Positions 8,970 through 18,546 are shown, numbered from the stretch's first letter. The stretch is DNA of 64,000 nucleotides from Acinetobacter sp. XS-4 (GCF_023920705.1 NZ_CP094657.1:2294001-2358000); one strand, 5' to 3'. Notes: generated from the letters alone by a model not told the origin. Numbers and translations are program-made.

Positions 8970-9383
8970 ATGGGTATGAATGTCGGTTCAAATAATGATG
9001 ACGATGTGATGTTAGAGGTCAACATGACACCTCTTATTGATGTCATGCTGGTACTTATTATCATGTTTATTATTACTATCCCTGCACCAAACAACACGAT
9101 TAATATTAACTTGCCAAACGGCACACCGCCACCAACAAATGAAAAGCCACCTGAAGTAATTGATGTAAGAATTGACGCAGCAGGTAAAGTGTTTTGGAAT
9201 AACCAGCAGGTTTCAGACCGCACCGCACTAGAGACGTTATTTCAAAGTGTGGTTGCTAAAAAAGATCAAGACCAGATCAAACTTAAACCAGATCAAATGG
9301 CTGAATATAAAAATGTAGCTATGGTCATGGCTACGGCGCAGCGTTTAGGTGTAACCAAAATTGGAATTGTGAGTAATAATTAA
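8970..9383 (+). CDS. exbD: ExbD biopolymer transport protein, second copy
   Basis: A 137-residue ExbD protein, paralogous to the previous gene. It has the acidic start MGMNVGSNNDDDVM, a membrane helix with NMTPLIDVMLVLIIMFII (the proton-path Asp is kept) and a periplasmic domain (IKLKPDQMAEYKNVAMVM). I chose the ATG at 8970 because AAGGAG lies 7 bases upstream; the longer frame from 8907 overlaps the previous gene and has no ribosome site. With two ExbD versions the motor could be heteromeric, as proposed for other tonB-exbB-exbD1-exbD2 clusters. It ends the operon before the terminator at 9412-9440. Confidence 0.93.
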   Translation: MGMNVGSNNDDDVMLEVNMTPLIDVMLVLIIMFIITIPAPNNTININLPNGTPPPTNEKPPEVIDVRIDAAGKVFWNNQQVSDRTALETLFQSVVAKKDQDQIKLKPDQMAEYKNVAMVMATAQRLGVTKIGIVSNN

Positions 9384-9411
9384 GTCATACATTTAATTTA
9401 TTCTTTCAAAT

Positions 9412-9440
9412 AAAAAAAGCCTCCGAAGAGGCTTTTTTTA
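9412..9440. terminator. Bidirectional Rho-independent terminator
   Basis: AGCCTC (9418-9423), loop CGAA, GAGGCT (9428-9433), flanked by a run of A on the left and T on the right. It can end both the exbD operon (plus) and glcB (minus). Confidence 0.9.
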
Positions 9441-9453
9441 TGACAGGCTGAAA

Positions 9454-11619
9454 TTAGTCACCTGTATAACCTTTTAACTTTAAACGAGCAGCATGAAGTA
9501 ACGGCTCAGTATAACCTGAAGGTTGCTCACAACCTTTAAAGATGAGGTCAGAAGCTGCTTGGAAAGCAATGTTAGTTTCAAAGTTAGCAGCCATTGGTTT
9601 ATACAATGGGTCATTCGCATTTTGCTCATCAACAATTTTCGCCATGCGTTTAAGCACTTCTTCAACTTGTTCACGAGTCACGATACCGTGACGTAACCAG
9701 TTTGCTACGTGTTGAGAAGAAATACGTAATGTTGCACGGTCTTCCATTAAACCTACGTTATTAATGTCAGGAACTTTCGAACAACCTACACCTAAGTCAA
9801 CCCAACGTACAACGTAACCCAAAATACCTTGGCAGTTATTTTCAAGTTCATTGTTAAGCTCTTCAGCTGACCAATTTGTTTCTGGTGCAAATGGAGGAGT
9901 CAACAAGTCATCTAATGACAACATTTCTTCAGCTTTCAACTGATCTTGACGTGCTTTAACATTTACTTGATGGTAATGCATCGCATGAAGCACTGCACCT
10001 GCTGGAGATGGAACCCAAGCACATGAAGCACCCGCATTTGGATGTGCAGCTTTAGTTGCCAACATATCTTTCATGCTATCTGGTTTTGGCCACATGCCTT
10101 TACCAATTTGTGCTTTACCTTGTAAACCAGTCTTCAAACCAATTGCAACGTTACGGTTTTCGTAAGCAGCAATCCATTTTTGTGTTTTTACGGCTTCTTT
10201 ACGAACAACTGGTGCAGCTTCCATTGAAGTATGAATTTCATCACCAGTACGGTCCATGAAACCAGTATTAATAAAGATTGTGCGATCTTTTGCAGCAGCA
10301 ATACAGTTTTTCAAGTTTACAGATGTACGGCGCTCTTCATCCATAATACCGATTTTTAACGATTTAGGTGGTAAGCCAATCGCTTGTTCAGCACGTTCAA
10401 ATAGCTCTACAGCAAACGCAACTTCTTCTGGACCATGCATTTTTGGTTTAACAATATACATAGAACCTTTACGAGAGTTCTTATTTTCGTTTTCACTACG
10501 GATGTCTGCAACTGATAACAATGGTGTTACCAATGCATCCATAATACCTTCGAAAATCTCTTCACCATCTACCAAAATAGCTGGGTTAGTCATCAAGTGA
10601 CCTACGTTACGAAGTAACATAAGTGAACGACCATGAAGTTTTGTAGTGCCACCAATTAAGTTTTTAATTTCGCGATCTTTATTTAAATCACGAACAATCG
10701 TTTTACCATTTTTCTCGATAGATTCTTGAAGCGTACCTTTCATTAAACCTAACCAGTTGCGGTAACCTTCAACTTTTTCTTCAGCATCTACTGCCGCAAC
10801 AGAATCTTCTAAATCCTGAATAGTAGTTACAGCTGCTTCGAATGTTAAATCTTTAACACCCGCTAAATCAGTTTGACCAATTGGGCTAGATGCATCAATT
10901 TCGATAATGACATGAAGACCATTACTTAAAAGAACAACTTCTGTAGGGTGCGCTTCCTCACCGTTGAAACCAACGAACTGAGCTTCATGAGCTAAACCTG
11001 TTTTTGAGCCATCTTTCAAAGTCACAACAAGTTTGTTTTGCTCAATTGCATATTTTGTCGCATCTGCATGTGAACCTTGTGCAAGTGGGAAAACTTCATT
11101 TAAGAAATTTTTAGCGAACTCAATCACTTTTGCACCACGTACAGGGTTATATCCTTTGCCTTTTTCAGCTCCGCCTTCTTCAGAAATTACATCGAAGCCG
11201 TAAAGTGCGTCATATAAAGAGCCCCAACGAGCATTTGCTGCATTTAAGCTATAACGTGCATTACGTACAGGTACAACTAACTGCGGCCCTGCCAATAATG
11301 CGATTTCTTCATCAACATTTTCAGTTGTAATTTGAAAGTCTTCAACTTCCGGCAATAAATAACCGATTTCAGTTAAGAACGCCTTATAAGCACCTAATTC
11401 AAATTTATTGTTACGGTGCCATTCATCAATTTTTGCTTGTAATTCATCACGCTTAGCCAATAATGCTTTATTTTTTGGGCTAAGATCGACAACAACTTGC
11501 TCAAAGTTCTTCCAGTAAGTTTCACTATCTAAACCAGAACCTGGTAAAGCTTCATTTTCGATAAAATCGTAAAGTTCTTTAGCAATCGCTAACTTGCCTT
11601 TTTGAATACGTGCAGTCAT
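9454..11619 (-). CDS. glcB: Malate synthase G
   Basis: A 721-residue malate synthase G, the usual length for this isoform (E. coli GlcB is about 723). It condenses glyoxylate with acetyl-CoA to malate in the cytoplasm, allowing growth on acetate, fatty acids or glycolate. Diagnostic segments are [37 protein letters not shown] and the C-terminal ADWLRHGI-like helix ([20 protein letters not shown]). The gene stands alone: no isocitrate lyase or glycolate oxidase genes are adjacent. The start is an ATG at 11619 with AGGAAAGA upstream (GGAAAGACAATG). It shares a terminator with the exb operon. Confidence 0.97.
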   Translation of the reverse strand: MTARIQKGKLAIAKELYDFIENEALPGSGLDSETYWKNFEQVVVDLSPKNKALLAKRDELQAKIDEWHRNNKFELGAYKAFLTEIGYLLPEVEDFQITTENVDEEIALLAGPQLVVPVRNARYSLNAANARWGSLYDALYGFDVISEEGGAEKGKGYNPVRGAKVIEFAKNFLNEVFPLAQGSHADATKYAIEQNKLVVTLKDGSKTGLAHEAQFVGFNGEEAHPTEVVLLSNGLHVIIEIDASSPIGQTDLAGVKDLTFEAAVTTIQDLEDSVAAVDAEEKVEGYRNWLGLMKGTLQESIEKNGKTIVRDLNKDREIKNLIGGTTKLHGRSLMLLRNVGHLMTNPAILVDGEEIFEGIMDALVTPLLSVADIRSENENKNSRKGSMYIVKPKMHGPEEVAFAVELFERAEQAIGLPPKSLKIGIMDEERRTSVNLKNCIAAAKDRTIFINTGFMDRTGDEIHTSMEAAPVVRKEAVKTQKWIAAYENRNVAIGLKTGLQGKAQIGKGMWPKPDSMKDMLATKAAHPNAGASCAWVPSPAGAVLHAMHYHQVNVKARQDQLKAEEMLSLDDLLTPPFAPETNWSAEELNNELENNCQGILGYVVRWVDLGVGCSKVPDINNVGLMEDRATLRISSQHVANWLRHGIVTREQVEEVLKRMAKIVDEQNANDPLYKPMAANFETNIAFQAASDLIFKGCEQPSGYTEPLLHAARLKLKGYTGD

Positions 11620-11985
11620 TGTCTTTCCTGAAGTTGCTACTTTTTATACCAAGAGAATCCTAGTATACCGATTTAAATTAAGCTGAATACTAATATCACA
11701 TTCCTAAATAGTGAGCATTTTCCCTTGTAAAAATATTGACAAAGATAAATTTCTCTATATATGAAATATTAAAATTCTAACTAGGATTCCCAATAATTTA
11801 TTCAATATTTAAAGATACTGAAACTAGACTTTTTGTTAACAGACAAAAAATTTCACTATCTTATTTTTCTAAAGCGTATTTAGTTATATCAAACTTTGCA
11901 GCATGAAAAAGCATTATTTAACTAAATTTATCTATTTTTGTTGTAAAAAAAGCGCCCTATATAGAGCGCTTTCCATATCTATTTT
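11620..11985. other. 366-bp intergenic region upstream of glcB
   Basis: AT-rich DNA between glcB and zapE, both on the minus strand. It should hold the glcB promoter. A T/A-rich stem-loop (TTTTTGT, loop TAACAG, ACAAAAA) lies at 11830-11849. The zapE terminator is at its right end. I see no ORF. Confidence 0.6.
11947..11970 (-). terminator. Terminator of zapE
   Basis: Read on the minus strand, AGCGCTCTATATAGGGCGCT forms an 8-bp stem with one G-T pair and a 4-base loop, followed by a run of seven T. Confidence 0.85.
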
Positions 11986-13128
11986 TTATGCGTTTTTAGC
12001 TTCATCAATATGACGATGTTCTGAATGTAAATATTCATCCGATTGCATTTCCAATAAACGCGAACGAGTACGCTCAATTTCAAAGGCTAATTTTTCACCT
12101 TGATAAATATCAATAATACTATCTTGAGAAGTTAAAAGTAGTTTTACTCCACGGTCATAAAATTCATCGACTAGATAAATAAAACGACGTGTACCTTCAG
12201 ACAAGAAATCTGTTAAATGAGGGACATTACTTACTAGAACCGTATTATAGATATTTGCAATTTCAATAAAATCTGCTGGGCTACGTGGTTTAAAGCAAAG
12301 TTCAGAAAACTCACACCACAAGACATCTTCTGTATGCCCTAAAGTCTCAACAATACGATTATTGATTACAATTGGCTCTTGAGAATGAGCTTGTGTATGC
12401 GTTAAAGCACTAAAACGTTCCGACATCCAGTTTTGGACTTCATTACTTAATGGCGATTTAAATAATTGAGCTTGTTTTAATACACGCAAACGATAATCCA
12501 CACCTGCATCAACATTTAACACAGCGCAATTCTTTTTAACCATTTCAATTGTTGGTAAAAAGCGATCACGATGAATACCGTTTTTATATAAGCCATCTGG
12601 TGCAATATTTGATGTTGCAATTAATGTCACACCACGAACAAATAATTTTTGAAATAAATCACTTAGAATCATTGCATCAGTTACATTTGACACAAAGAAC
12701 TCATCAAAACAAATAACGACTGCATCTTTATAAATTTGGTCAGCCACAATTTCAAGTGGATTGCGTTGGCCTGAAAGCTTATTTAACTCTTTATGAACAT
12801 GTTGCATGAAATGGTGAAAATGCATACGTGTTTTACGGCGAAATGGCACTGACTCATAAAATTGATCCATAAGCCAAGTTTTTCCGCGGCCTACTCCACC
12901 CCACATATAGACACCTTTAGGTGAAGTTTGGCGGCGAAAACGACGGAAAGCTTTTTTAGAGGCTTTATAACGGTTTAAAAGTTCTTTCCATACGCGATCT
13001 AGTTCTTGCACTGCCTGTGCTTGCGCTTCATCTGCCATAAACTGGCCTGAAGCTAAAGCCTCAGCATAGCGTTCTGCTGGGGAAGAAGGTGAGAATGCAG
13101 TACTATGAGAAGATTTTAAATTTAACAT
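11986..13128 (-). CDS. zapE: AFG1-family ATPase ZapE
   Basis: A 380-residue AFG1/ZapE-type ATPase. A Walker A motif is present in GGVGRGKTWLMDQFY (about residues 77-91), Walker B in VVICFDEFFV (about 137-146), and a sensor-like segment in LIATSNIAPDGLY. In E. coli ZapE is an ATP-dependent cell-division factor that affects FtsZ ring stability; the mitochondrial relative AFG1 works with respiratory-chain subunits. The length fits the family (about 375 residues). It is transcribed alone or with the AraC gene 77 bp upstream, and ends at a strong terminator. Confidence 0.93.
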   Translation of the reverse strand: MLNLKSSHSTAFSPSSPAERYAEALASGQFMADEAQAQAVQELDRVWKELLNRYKASKKAFRRFRRQTSPKGVYMWGGVGRGKTWLMDQFYESVPFRRKTRMHFHHFMQHVHKELNKLSGQRNPLEIVADQIYKDAVVICFDEFFVSNVTDAMILSDLFQKLFVRGVTLIATSNIAPDGLYKNGIHRDRFLPTIEMVKKNCAVLNVDAGVDYRLRVLKQAQLFKSPLSNEVQNWMSERFSALTHTQAHSQEPIVINNRIVETLGHTEDVLWCEFSELCFKPRSPADFIEIANIYNTVLVSNVPHLTDFLSEGTRRFIYLVDEFYDRGVKLLLTSQDSIIDIYQGEKLAFEIERTRSRLLEMQSDEYLHSEHRHIDEAKNA

Positions 13129-13205
13129 ATCGTTTTATTTCAATTTTAACTGATAGGAGTATAGCGAACATTTTGTTCAACCACATTAGCTTTTAGCATC
13201 AAGAA

Positions 13206-14228
13206 TTACGACGATGACTCTTTGCCATATTGTCGAGGACTCTGTCCAAACCATCGTTTAAATGCATGATTAAATGCCGCTGGTTCAGAATAACCAAGCA
13301 ATTCGGCAATAACCTCTATTGAGTATTCTCTATATTCCATAAGCTTTAATGCCTTATTCTTGATAATTTGTTCACGAATTTGCTTATAACTCGTATTTAA
13401 CTGTTGCAATTGATGCCTTAATGTCCTTTCAGGCATTTTCAATGCAAAAGCAGTTTCCGCCATGCTCGGGATAATTCCTTGTTGCAACTCAAGATAATCT
13501 TGCACACATTGTATGATATGTGGAGTTTGGTGATCTTGTTGATTTAATCTTGTTATTTCTGTAATGCATTTTGATTCATAAATACGATGTGTAATGATAT
13601 CCGCAGAAGGGATTTGGATTTCAAGCACATCCTTGCTTAGGCTAAATGCTGCATATTTACCATTAAAGTGCACATCATCACCATAGTATGCAAAATAGCG
13701 AGATAAAGTATCCGAGTCCGTTGGTTTTTCAAATGGAAGTTCTATACGCATAGCAGGCATTTGTAGCCCCATCATCGTATAAATATCTTGAATAAATTTA
13801 TAAGTCCCTGAAACTTCACATTGTGCCCGTAACTGTCCAACTTGCGTTTTCAAATCAACAGGCAAATAATTTAAAATGGTGCGTTCATCAGTCTCATATA
13901 GACCTAAAGCCCCAAATAAATGGGTAAGTCTTTGATATTGTATTCCTTTACTTAATGCAGTTTGAACATCCCTACTCGTTACAAGCAACATAAGTAATGG
14001 TCCGTAACCAGCTAAAGCATAATGCTGTCCAATAAATAGACCCTTTTCAGGCTCAACATTTTCACTAATAATTTGTTGAATATCCCATTCTAGCCGATCA
14101 TGAATTGTGGAACTCGGATCTAAAGCATCAAACTTAATTCCTATACCAGCCAAACGTGAGTCGACATCAATGCCTGCATTGCGCATTCCTTGAATTAAAT
14201 ACATTAAACCAAGTATCGACCGTTTCAT
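13206..14228 (-). CDS. AraC-family transcriptional regulator
   Basis: A 340-residue regulator with an N-terminal ligand-binding half of the arabinose-binding-like type (residues 1 to about 230) and a C-terminal AraC double helix-turn-helix (about 240-338, with MPERTLRHQLQQLNTSYKQIREQ and YSIEVIAELLGYSEPAAFNHAFKRWFGQSPRQY). It diverges from the flavin monooxygenase gene at 14389 across 160 bp, the standard arrangement for an activator of its neighbour. The ligand is probably the monooxygenase substrate or product (inference). It is paralogous in architecture to the regulator at 55353-56378. Confidence 0.9.
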   Translation of the reverse strand: MKRSILGLMYLIQGMRNAGIDVDSRLAGIGIKFDALDPSSTIHDRLEWDIQQIISENVEPEKGLFIGQHYALAGYGPLLMLLVTSRDVQTALSKGIQYQRLTHLFGALGLYETDERTILNYLPVDLKTQVGQLRAQCEVSGTYKFIQDIYTMMGLQMPAMRIELPFEKPTDSDTLSRYFAYYGDDVHFNGKYAAFSLSKDVLEIQIPSADIITHRIYESKCITEITRLNQQDHQTPHIIQCVQDYLELQQGIIPSMAETAFALKMPERTLRHQLQQLNTSYKQIREQIIKNKALKLMEYREYSIEVIAELLGYSEPAAFNHAFKRWFGQSPRQYGKESSS

Positions 14229-14388
14229 TCTTCTATCAATTTCCCTAGACTCAAATGTTTTACTATAAAGAAGAAAGAAAATTAATTGCCGAATCTATCA
14301 ATTTTCACGTCGATCCAATCATGTTTAAACTGATCAAAAAACGTTAGTCTTGCATGCAATCCTCTTTTCAGCTTATGCAGGGTTTCCA

Positions 14389-15897
14389 ATGCTAAACGCA
14401 AAGCAAGATGCTATTCAAAAAACTAAAATCGCTATTATTGGTGCTGGATTTGGTGGCCTAGCAATGGCTATCCGTTTACTGCAAAATCAACAGCAAGACT
14501 TTGTTATTTTAGAAAAATCAAATGATGTTGGTGGAACTTGGCGAGAAAATCGCTATCCAGGTGCGGCATGTGATGTTCAATCTCATATGTACTCCCTCTC
14601 TTTTGCACCCAAAACTGACTGGTCAAAACGCTATGCTGAAGCACCAGAGATTTTTCAATATATTCAAGATATTACAGAACAATATAAAATTAAAAATTAC
14701 TGTAAGTTTAATCATGATGTAACTCATGTCCAATATGATGAAATGCGTCACGTGTGGACTTTAGATTTTAAAAATCAACCTTCGATGGAAGCTCAATTTG
14801 TAGTTTTTGCATCAGGCCCGTTGCATATCCCACAAATCCCTCATATTCAAGGTATCGAAAAATTCAAAGGAAAAGTTTTTCACTCTTCACACTGGGAACA
14901 TGACTATAACCTAAACGGTAAATCAGTCGCATCTATTGGTACTGGTGGTAGTGCAATTCAATATATTCCAGAAATAGCTGGAGATGTTAAACAGCTCTAT
15001 GTATTCCAAAGAACGGCAGCTTGGGTAATACCACGAGATGAACGCAAATACTCTCGTTTGAGTAAAACATTATTCAAATCTTCTAATCTTTATCGCCAAA
15101 TTCATCGTAGTCGTCTTTACTGGAGTAATGAGTCGCGCGTTGTACCCATTGTTCAACCCCAAATTATGAAATATGGTCAAAAATTGGCAGAAGCTTTCAT
15201 TCGCTTCCAAGTGAAAGATAAAGAAGTAGCCAAAAAACTCACACCAGACTTTGTGATGGGATGTAAACGTATTCTTATTTCAAATAAATACTTCCCTACA
15301 TTTAACCGTAAAAATGTTGAGCTCGTAACGAATGGTATTCAAGAAATTAAAGAAAATAGTATTGTTACGAAAGACGGTAAAGAACGACCTATTGATTGTT
15401 TAATTTATGGTACAGGTTTTATTACTGACCCACGTATTTACTTGAAACACTTCACTTGTATTGGACGTAATCAAGTCGAGTTAAAACAGGCGTGGAAAGA
15501 TGGTGCAGAAAGTTATTATGGCATTATGACTAAAAACTTTCCCAATCTCTTCCAATTAGTCGGCCCTAATACAGTATTAGGTCATAATTCGGTTATTTTT
15601 ATGATTGAATCTCAAGTAAATTACATTTTACAACTCATTCAACTCGTAGAAAAGTCTGGGCAAAAAGCAATTGAGATCAAACCAGAAGTTCAAGATGCTT
15701 TTAACGAGCGGGTTCAAACTCAGCTTCAAGGGACTGTGTGGCAAGCTGGGGGCTGTAGTAGCTGGTATCAATCTGCCGACGGAAAAAACTTTTCACTATG
15801 GCCAACCTATACATGGAAGTATTGGTTAGAAACACGAAAAGTTAATCCTAAAGATTACTTACTATTAAATAAAAGCTCACAGAGCTATGCAGCCTAA
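14389..15897 (+). CDS. Flavin-containing monooxygenase, Baeyer-Villiger type
   Basis: A 502-residue FAD/NADPH monooxygenase. The FAD-binding Rossmann motif is IIGAGFGGLAMA near the N-terminus, with GGTWRENRYPGAACDVQSHMY following; the NADPH site is SIGTGGSAIQYIP. Between them FKGKVFHSSHWEHD fits the Baeyer-Villiger fingerprint FxGxxxHxxxW(P/D) except for E at the last place. Such enzymes insert oxygen into ketones or oxidise heteroatoms; the actual substrate is unknown. I use the ATG at 14389 rather than a TTG 39 bases upstream that extends the frame without a ribosome site. The divergent AraC gene probably controls it. A stem-loop terminator follows at 15911-15942. Confidence 0.88.
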   Translation: MLNAKQDAIQKTKIAIIGAGFGGLAMAIRLLQNQQQDFVILEKSNDVGGTWRENRYPGAACDVQSHMYSLSFAPKTDWSKRYAEAPEIFQYIQDITEQYKIKNYCKFNHDVTHVQYDEMRHVWTLDFKNQPSMEAQFVVFASGPLHIPQIPHIQGIEKFKGKVFHSSHWEHDYNLNGKSVASIGTGGSAIQYIPEIAGDVKQLYVFQRTAAWVIPRDERKYSRLSKTLFKSSNLYRQIHRSRLYWSNESRVVPIVQPQIMKYGQKLAEAFIRFQVKDKEVAKKLTPDFVMGCKRILISNKYFPTFNRKNVELVTNGIQEIKENSIVTKDGKERPIDCLIYGTGFITDPRIYLKHFTCIGRNQVELKQAWKDGAESYYGIMTKNFPNLFQLVGPNTVLGHNSVIFMIESQVNYILQLIQLVEKSGQKAIEIKPEVQDAFNERVQTQLQGTVWQAGGCSSWYQSADGKNFSLWPTYTWKYWLETRKVNPKDYLLLNKSSQSYAA

Positions 15898-15910
15898 AAT
15901 GTTCAAGACA

Positions 15911-15942
15911 TAATAGGTGGGTTAAAAACAATCCACCTATTA
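15911..15942 (+). terminator. Perfect 10-bp stem-loop abutting lysO
   Basis: TAATAGGTGG (15911-15920) pairs perfectly with CCACCTATTA (15933-15942) around a 12-base loop. It follows the monooxygenase stop by 13 bases and ends 4 bases before the lysO ATG. It looks like a terminator but has only a weak downstream T-run, and its left arm holds the only Shine-Dalgarno-like bases (AGGTGG) near lysO. Confidence 0.65.
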
Positions 15943-15946
15943 TTAT

Positions 15947-16858
15947 ATGCAATCTTTTTATCTCATCATTCAAATTTTTTTAGCACTTGCTTCCGGCTAT
16001 TTTCTAGCACCCAAACTATCTTTAAATATCCAAAAGTTTATATTTAAAATACTGCCCTATTTTTCTTATATTCTCTTAGCAAGTGTAGCTTTAGAATTAA
16101 CGCTAGCACTTGATCAAATTGAGAATCCTTCTGCCATAATTCCACCAGCTATAATCATTGCACTTACCACCTCTTTTGGTTCTTTTTTTACATGTTTATT
16201 GGCTTATACAATTTTTGATAAACAAAGTGTAAAAGGAAAAATCTCGCTTCAACTCTTTGTAAATGCTCTAAAGAATATTGCAAAAGCTTTTCTCGCCTTA
16301 GGTGTCGGTGTTCTATTAGGAGCTATTGCCACTCAATTCAATTCACATATGGCCTTTAATAGTTGGTATTTATTATTACTATTTATTTTCTTAATTGGTA
16401 TTGAACTGGCATTCACCCACTTTAACCGTACGTGGTTAAGCTGGAAAATTTTAATTGTACCTTTAGCCGCTTTTATAGGCTCATGTATCGCAGGCTTCAT
16501 CAACTACTTTTTGCTTAACAAACATTTTGCACTGAATGAGACGTTAGCATTAGCACAAGGTTATGGCTGGTACTCAATGTCAGGGATTTTATTTACGCAA
16601 TTGCACTCGGCAGAACTAGGTGGTATCGCATTATTAACTGATTTATTTAGAGAAATTGTTGCTATATTTTTAATGTATACAATGGGATGGCGCTTTCCAC
16701 GCCCTGCTATCTCAAGTGCTGGTGCAACTTCAATGGATGTTACATTAGCTATGGTAAAACAGTCATGTGGCACGCATTACGTACCACACGCCATGATGAG
16801 CGGCTTATTATTAAGCCTACTCGCCCCGCTATTAATTAGCTTATTTCTAAATTTTTAA
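15947..16858 (+). CDS. lysO: LysO-family lysine exporter
   Basis: A 303-residue inner-membrane protein with about eight hydrophobic segments. It matches the LysO (YbjE, DUF340) family, whose E. coli member exports L-lysine and thialysine. The C-terminal half carries the family signature: [46 protein letters not shown]. The length agrees with the family (about 300). No ribosome site lies at the usual distance from the ATG at 15947; a stem-loop ends 4 bases before it. The 3' end overlaps convergent pyrF by 4 bases. Annotation as lysine exporter rests on family resemblance. Confidence 0.85.
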   Translation: MQSFYLIIQIFLALASGYFLAPKLSLNIQKFIFKILPYFSYILLASVALELTLALDQIENPSAIIPPAIIIALTTSFGSFFTCLLAYTIFDKQSVKGKISLQLFVNALKNIAKAFLALGVGVLLGAIATQFNSHMAFNSWYLLLLFIFLIGIELAFTHFNRTWLSWKILIVPLAAFIGSCIAGFINYFLLNKHFALNETLALAQGYGWYSMSGILFTQLHSAELGGIALLTDLFREIVAIFLMYTMGWRFPRPAISSAGATSMDVTLAMVKQSCGTHYVPHAMMSGLLLSLLAPLLISLFLNF

Positions 16859-17556
16859 GCAATTGAAGCAAGAATAGACTTCAACATTTCTGTTGGATTT
16901 TCTGCTTTAGTAATCGGTCGACCAATGACCAAATGTGTAGAACCATCAAGCATAGCTTGCTTCGGAGTCACAATACGTTTTTGGTCGTCCGCATTTGACC
17001 CTTCTGGGCGAATACCAGGTGTTACTAAAGAGAAGTCTTGTCCAATCAATTCACGAAGAATTTTAGCTTCTTGTGCAGAACAAACCACACCATCCAAACC
17101 ACTTTCTTTAGTGAGTTTAGCTAAGCGCTTTACATGCTCCACTGGTTCAACATCTAAACCAATATCTTTTAAATCTTCACGTCCCATTGAGGTCAATACA
17201 GTGACCGCAATCAACTGAGTTTGATAGTTACCTGCTTTTAAACGCTCTACACAAGTTTCCATCATTTTACGGCCACCTGAAGCATGGACATTTACCATCC
17301 ACACTCCCAAATCAGCTGCTGCACAAACAGCCTGAGCGGTAGTATTTGGAATATCATGAAATTTAAGATCAAGAAAAACTTCAAAGTTTTGTTCTTGAAG
17401 TTTTTTTACAACAGATGGGCCTTCATGAGTAAAAAGCTCTTTACCCACTTTTACACGACATAAAGTAGGATCAAGTTGTTCAACAATTTTTAAAGCGTCA
17501 TATTGGCTTTTTGCATCTAACGCAACAATGATACTCAAGAGACTTTCTTCCATCAT
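16855..17556 (-). CDS. pyrF: Orotidine-5'-phosphate decarboxylase
   Basis: A 233-residue OMP decarboxylase, the last step of UMP synthesis in the cytoplasm. The catalytic Lys-Asp-Lys-Asp array appears in [13 protein letters not shown] (about residues 59-71), with IVALDAK at the N-terminus and VTPGIRP and VIGRPIT as phosphate-binding loops near the C-terminus. The start is uncertain: tandem ATGs at 17556 and 17553 have no clear ribosome site, while a TTG at 17538 (giving SIIVALDAK directly after the start) has GGAAG about 8 bases upstream. The 3' end overlaps lysO by 4 bases, with no terminator between the convergent genes. Confidence 0.96.
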   Translation of the reverse strand: MMEESLLSIIVALDAKSQYDALKIVEQLDPTLCRVKVGKELFTHEGPSVVKKLQEQNFEVFLDLKFHDIPNTTAQAVCAAADLGVWMVNVHASGGRKMMETCVERLKAGNYQTQLIAVTVLTSMGREDLKDIGLDVEPVEHVKRLAKLTKESGLDGVVCSAQEAKILRELIGQDFSLVTPGIRPEGSNADDQKRIVTPKQAMLDGSTHLVIGRPITKAENPTEMLKSILASIA

Positions 17557-17701
17557 ATAAAATCAGCATCATTATAATAGACAAGTCATCAAGTAATAAA
17601 GGAATGTATAAGGAAGGCTTTCAAATTTAGAGACAAAATGCTATGGGGACTTATTTTTTAGAAAAATACAAAGAAGAACAAACTAATAAATTAAGGAATA
17701 T

Positions 17702-17731
17702 ACTACTCTTTACCCGTGAATAAAGAGTAGT
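17702..17731 (-). terminator. Perfect 11-bp stem-loop after lapA
   Basis: ACTACTCTTTA (17702-17712) pairs with TAAAGAGTAGT (17721-17731) across an 8-base loop. It lies directly after lapA on the minus strand and is followed by an A/T-rich tract. It is a likely terminator separating lapA from pyrF. Confidence 0.7.
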
Positions 17732-17738
17732 GTTCGAA

Positions 17739-18104
17739 TTATAACGGAGTAGAGTTTTTATCTTGGGGATAAACATCTAAAACAGTTTTTTCATGTCTTA
17801 CATTTGCAGCGGCTTCTGCTGCTGCTAATTGAGCACTTTGAATCTGTTCTTTTCTCAAATGGTCAATATCTTTGCGAAGACGTTTAATTTCCCAGCCTTT
17901 TTGAAATACTCTGAAAACTTGCACACCTAACAAAAGACCAACCACCGTTCCAAGTACCAATGTGAGTAGCAATAACAAGCCTAATCGCATAGCTGGAACT
18001 TGGGTAAATAACAAATCAACAGAAAGCTCTGTTGGATTTTGCAATACAAGTGCTAAAGAATAACCAAATACAACAATAAGCAATGCAATTAAAATATAAC
18101 GCAT
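17739..18104 (-). CDS. lapA: LapA-type membrane protein (lipopolysaccharide assembly domain)
   Basis: A 121-residue protein with two N-terminal membrane segments (YILIALLIVVFGYSLALVL and LGLLLLLTLVLGTVVGLLLG) and a charged coiled-coil-like cytoplasmic tail (KGWEIKRLRKDIDHLRKEQ). This is the LapA (YciS) architecture; in E. coli LapA works with LapB to tune LpxC turnover and LPS synthesis. I prefer the ATG at 18104, with AGCGGGG just upstream, over a GTG at 18110. It follows ihfB by about 25 bp, as in many gammaproteobacteria. The partner gene lapB, next door in E. coli, is absent here. Confidence 0.82.
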   Translation of the reverse strand: MRYILIALLIVVFGYSLALVLQNPTELSVDLLFTQVPAMRLGLLLLLTLVLGTVVGLLLGVQVFRVFQKGWEIKRLRKDIDHLRKEQIQSAQLAAAEAAANVRHEKTVLDVYPQDKNSTPL

Positions 18105-18129
18105 AGGCACCCCGCTTATAAATTTTTAT

Positions 18130-18432
18130 TTATTTCCCGGATTCGTTGACTGCATCACGCAGTGCTTTACCGGGTTTGAAATGTGGAACAGCTTTAGCTG
18201 CCACTTCTACTGATCTTCCTGTTTTAGGATTACGACCAACTCTTGGATCACGGTGGTGTAAAGCAAAGCTACCAAAACCACGGATTTCAATTCGATTATC
18301 AGTTGATAGGGCCTCTATCATTTGATCAATCATAATTTTAACCGCTTCTTCCACCAAAGGTTCAGCTAAGTGTGGGTTTTTTAGCGCAATGCGTTCAATT
18401 AAATCAGACTTATTAAGAGCTTCAGTAGTCAT
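18130..18432 (-). CDS. ihfB: Integration host factor subunit beta
   Basis: A 100-residue histone-like DNA-bending protein. The family signature is in [25 protein letters not shown] (the beta-arm region, about residues 44-68), and the Pro at the tip of the arm is present (GRNPKTG). With IhfA it forms the heterodimer that sharply bends DNA in replication, transcription and recombination; IHF often assists sigma-54 promoters. GAGG lies 8 bases before the ATG. It follows rpsA, the conserved cmk-rpsA-ihfB order, but two stem-loops between rpsA and ihfB suggest reduced read-through. Confidence 0.96.
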   Translation of the reverse strand: MTTEALNKSDLIERIALKNPHLAEPLVEEAVKIMIDQMIEALSTDNRIEIRGFGSFALHHRDPRVGRNPKTGRSVEVAAKAVPHFKPGKALRDAVNESGK

Positions 18433-18491
18433 CTACGACCTCGTTATTTATTGCTACTCTATGTCGTCTGATAATAACCTGTTTAAATACA

Positions 18492-18530
18492 AAACGGTAG
18501 CGCAGTATGTTGAATACTAGGCTACCGTTT
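18492..18530 (-). terminator. Long stem-loop between rpsA and ihfB
   Basis: AAACGGTAGC (18492-18501) pairs with GCTACCGTTT (18521-18530), and inside it AGTAT pairs with ATACT. On the minus strand it ends in TTTTG. It is a terminator or attenuator after rpsA. Confidence 0.75.
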
Positions 18531-18546
18531 ACAGTAATTTGTATAA

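Noticed and set aside
10256..10600. 114-codon ORF antisense to glcB
   Set aside because: It is the reverse frame of a highly conserved enzyme gene, without a ribosome site or recognisable domain.
14350..14388. Upstream extension of the flavin monooxygenase to a TTG
   Set aside because: No ribosome site; the FAD-binding motif is already at normal distance from the ATG at 14389.
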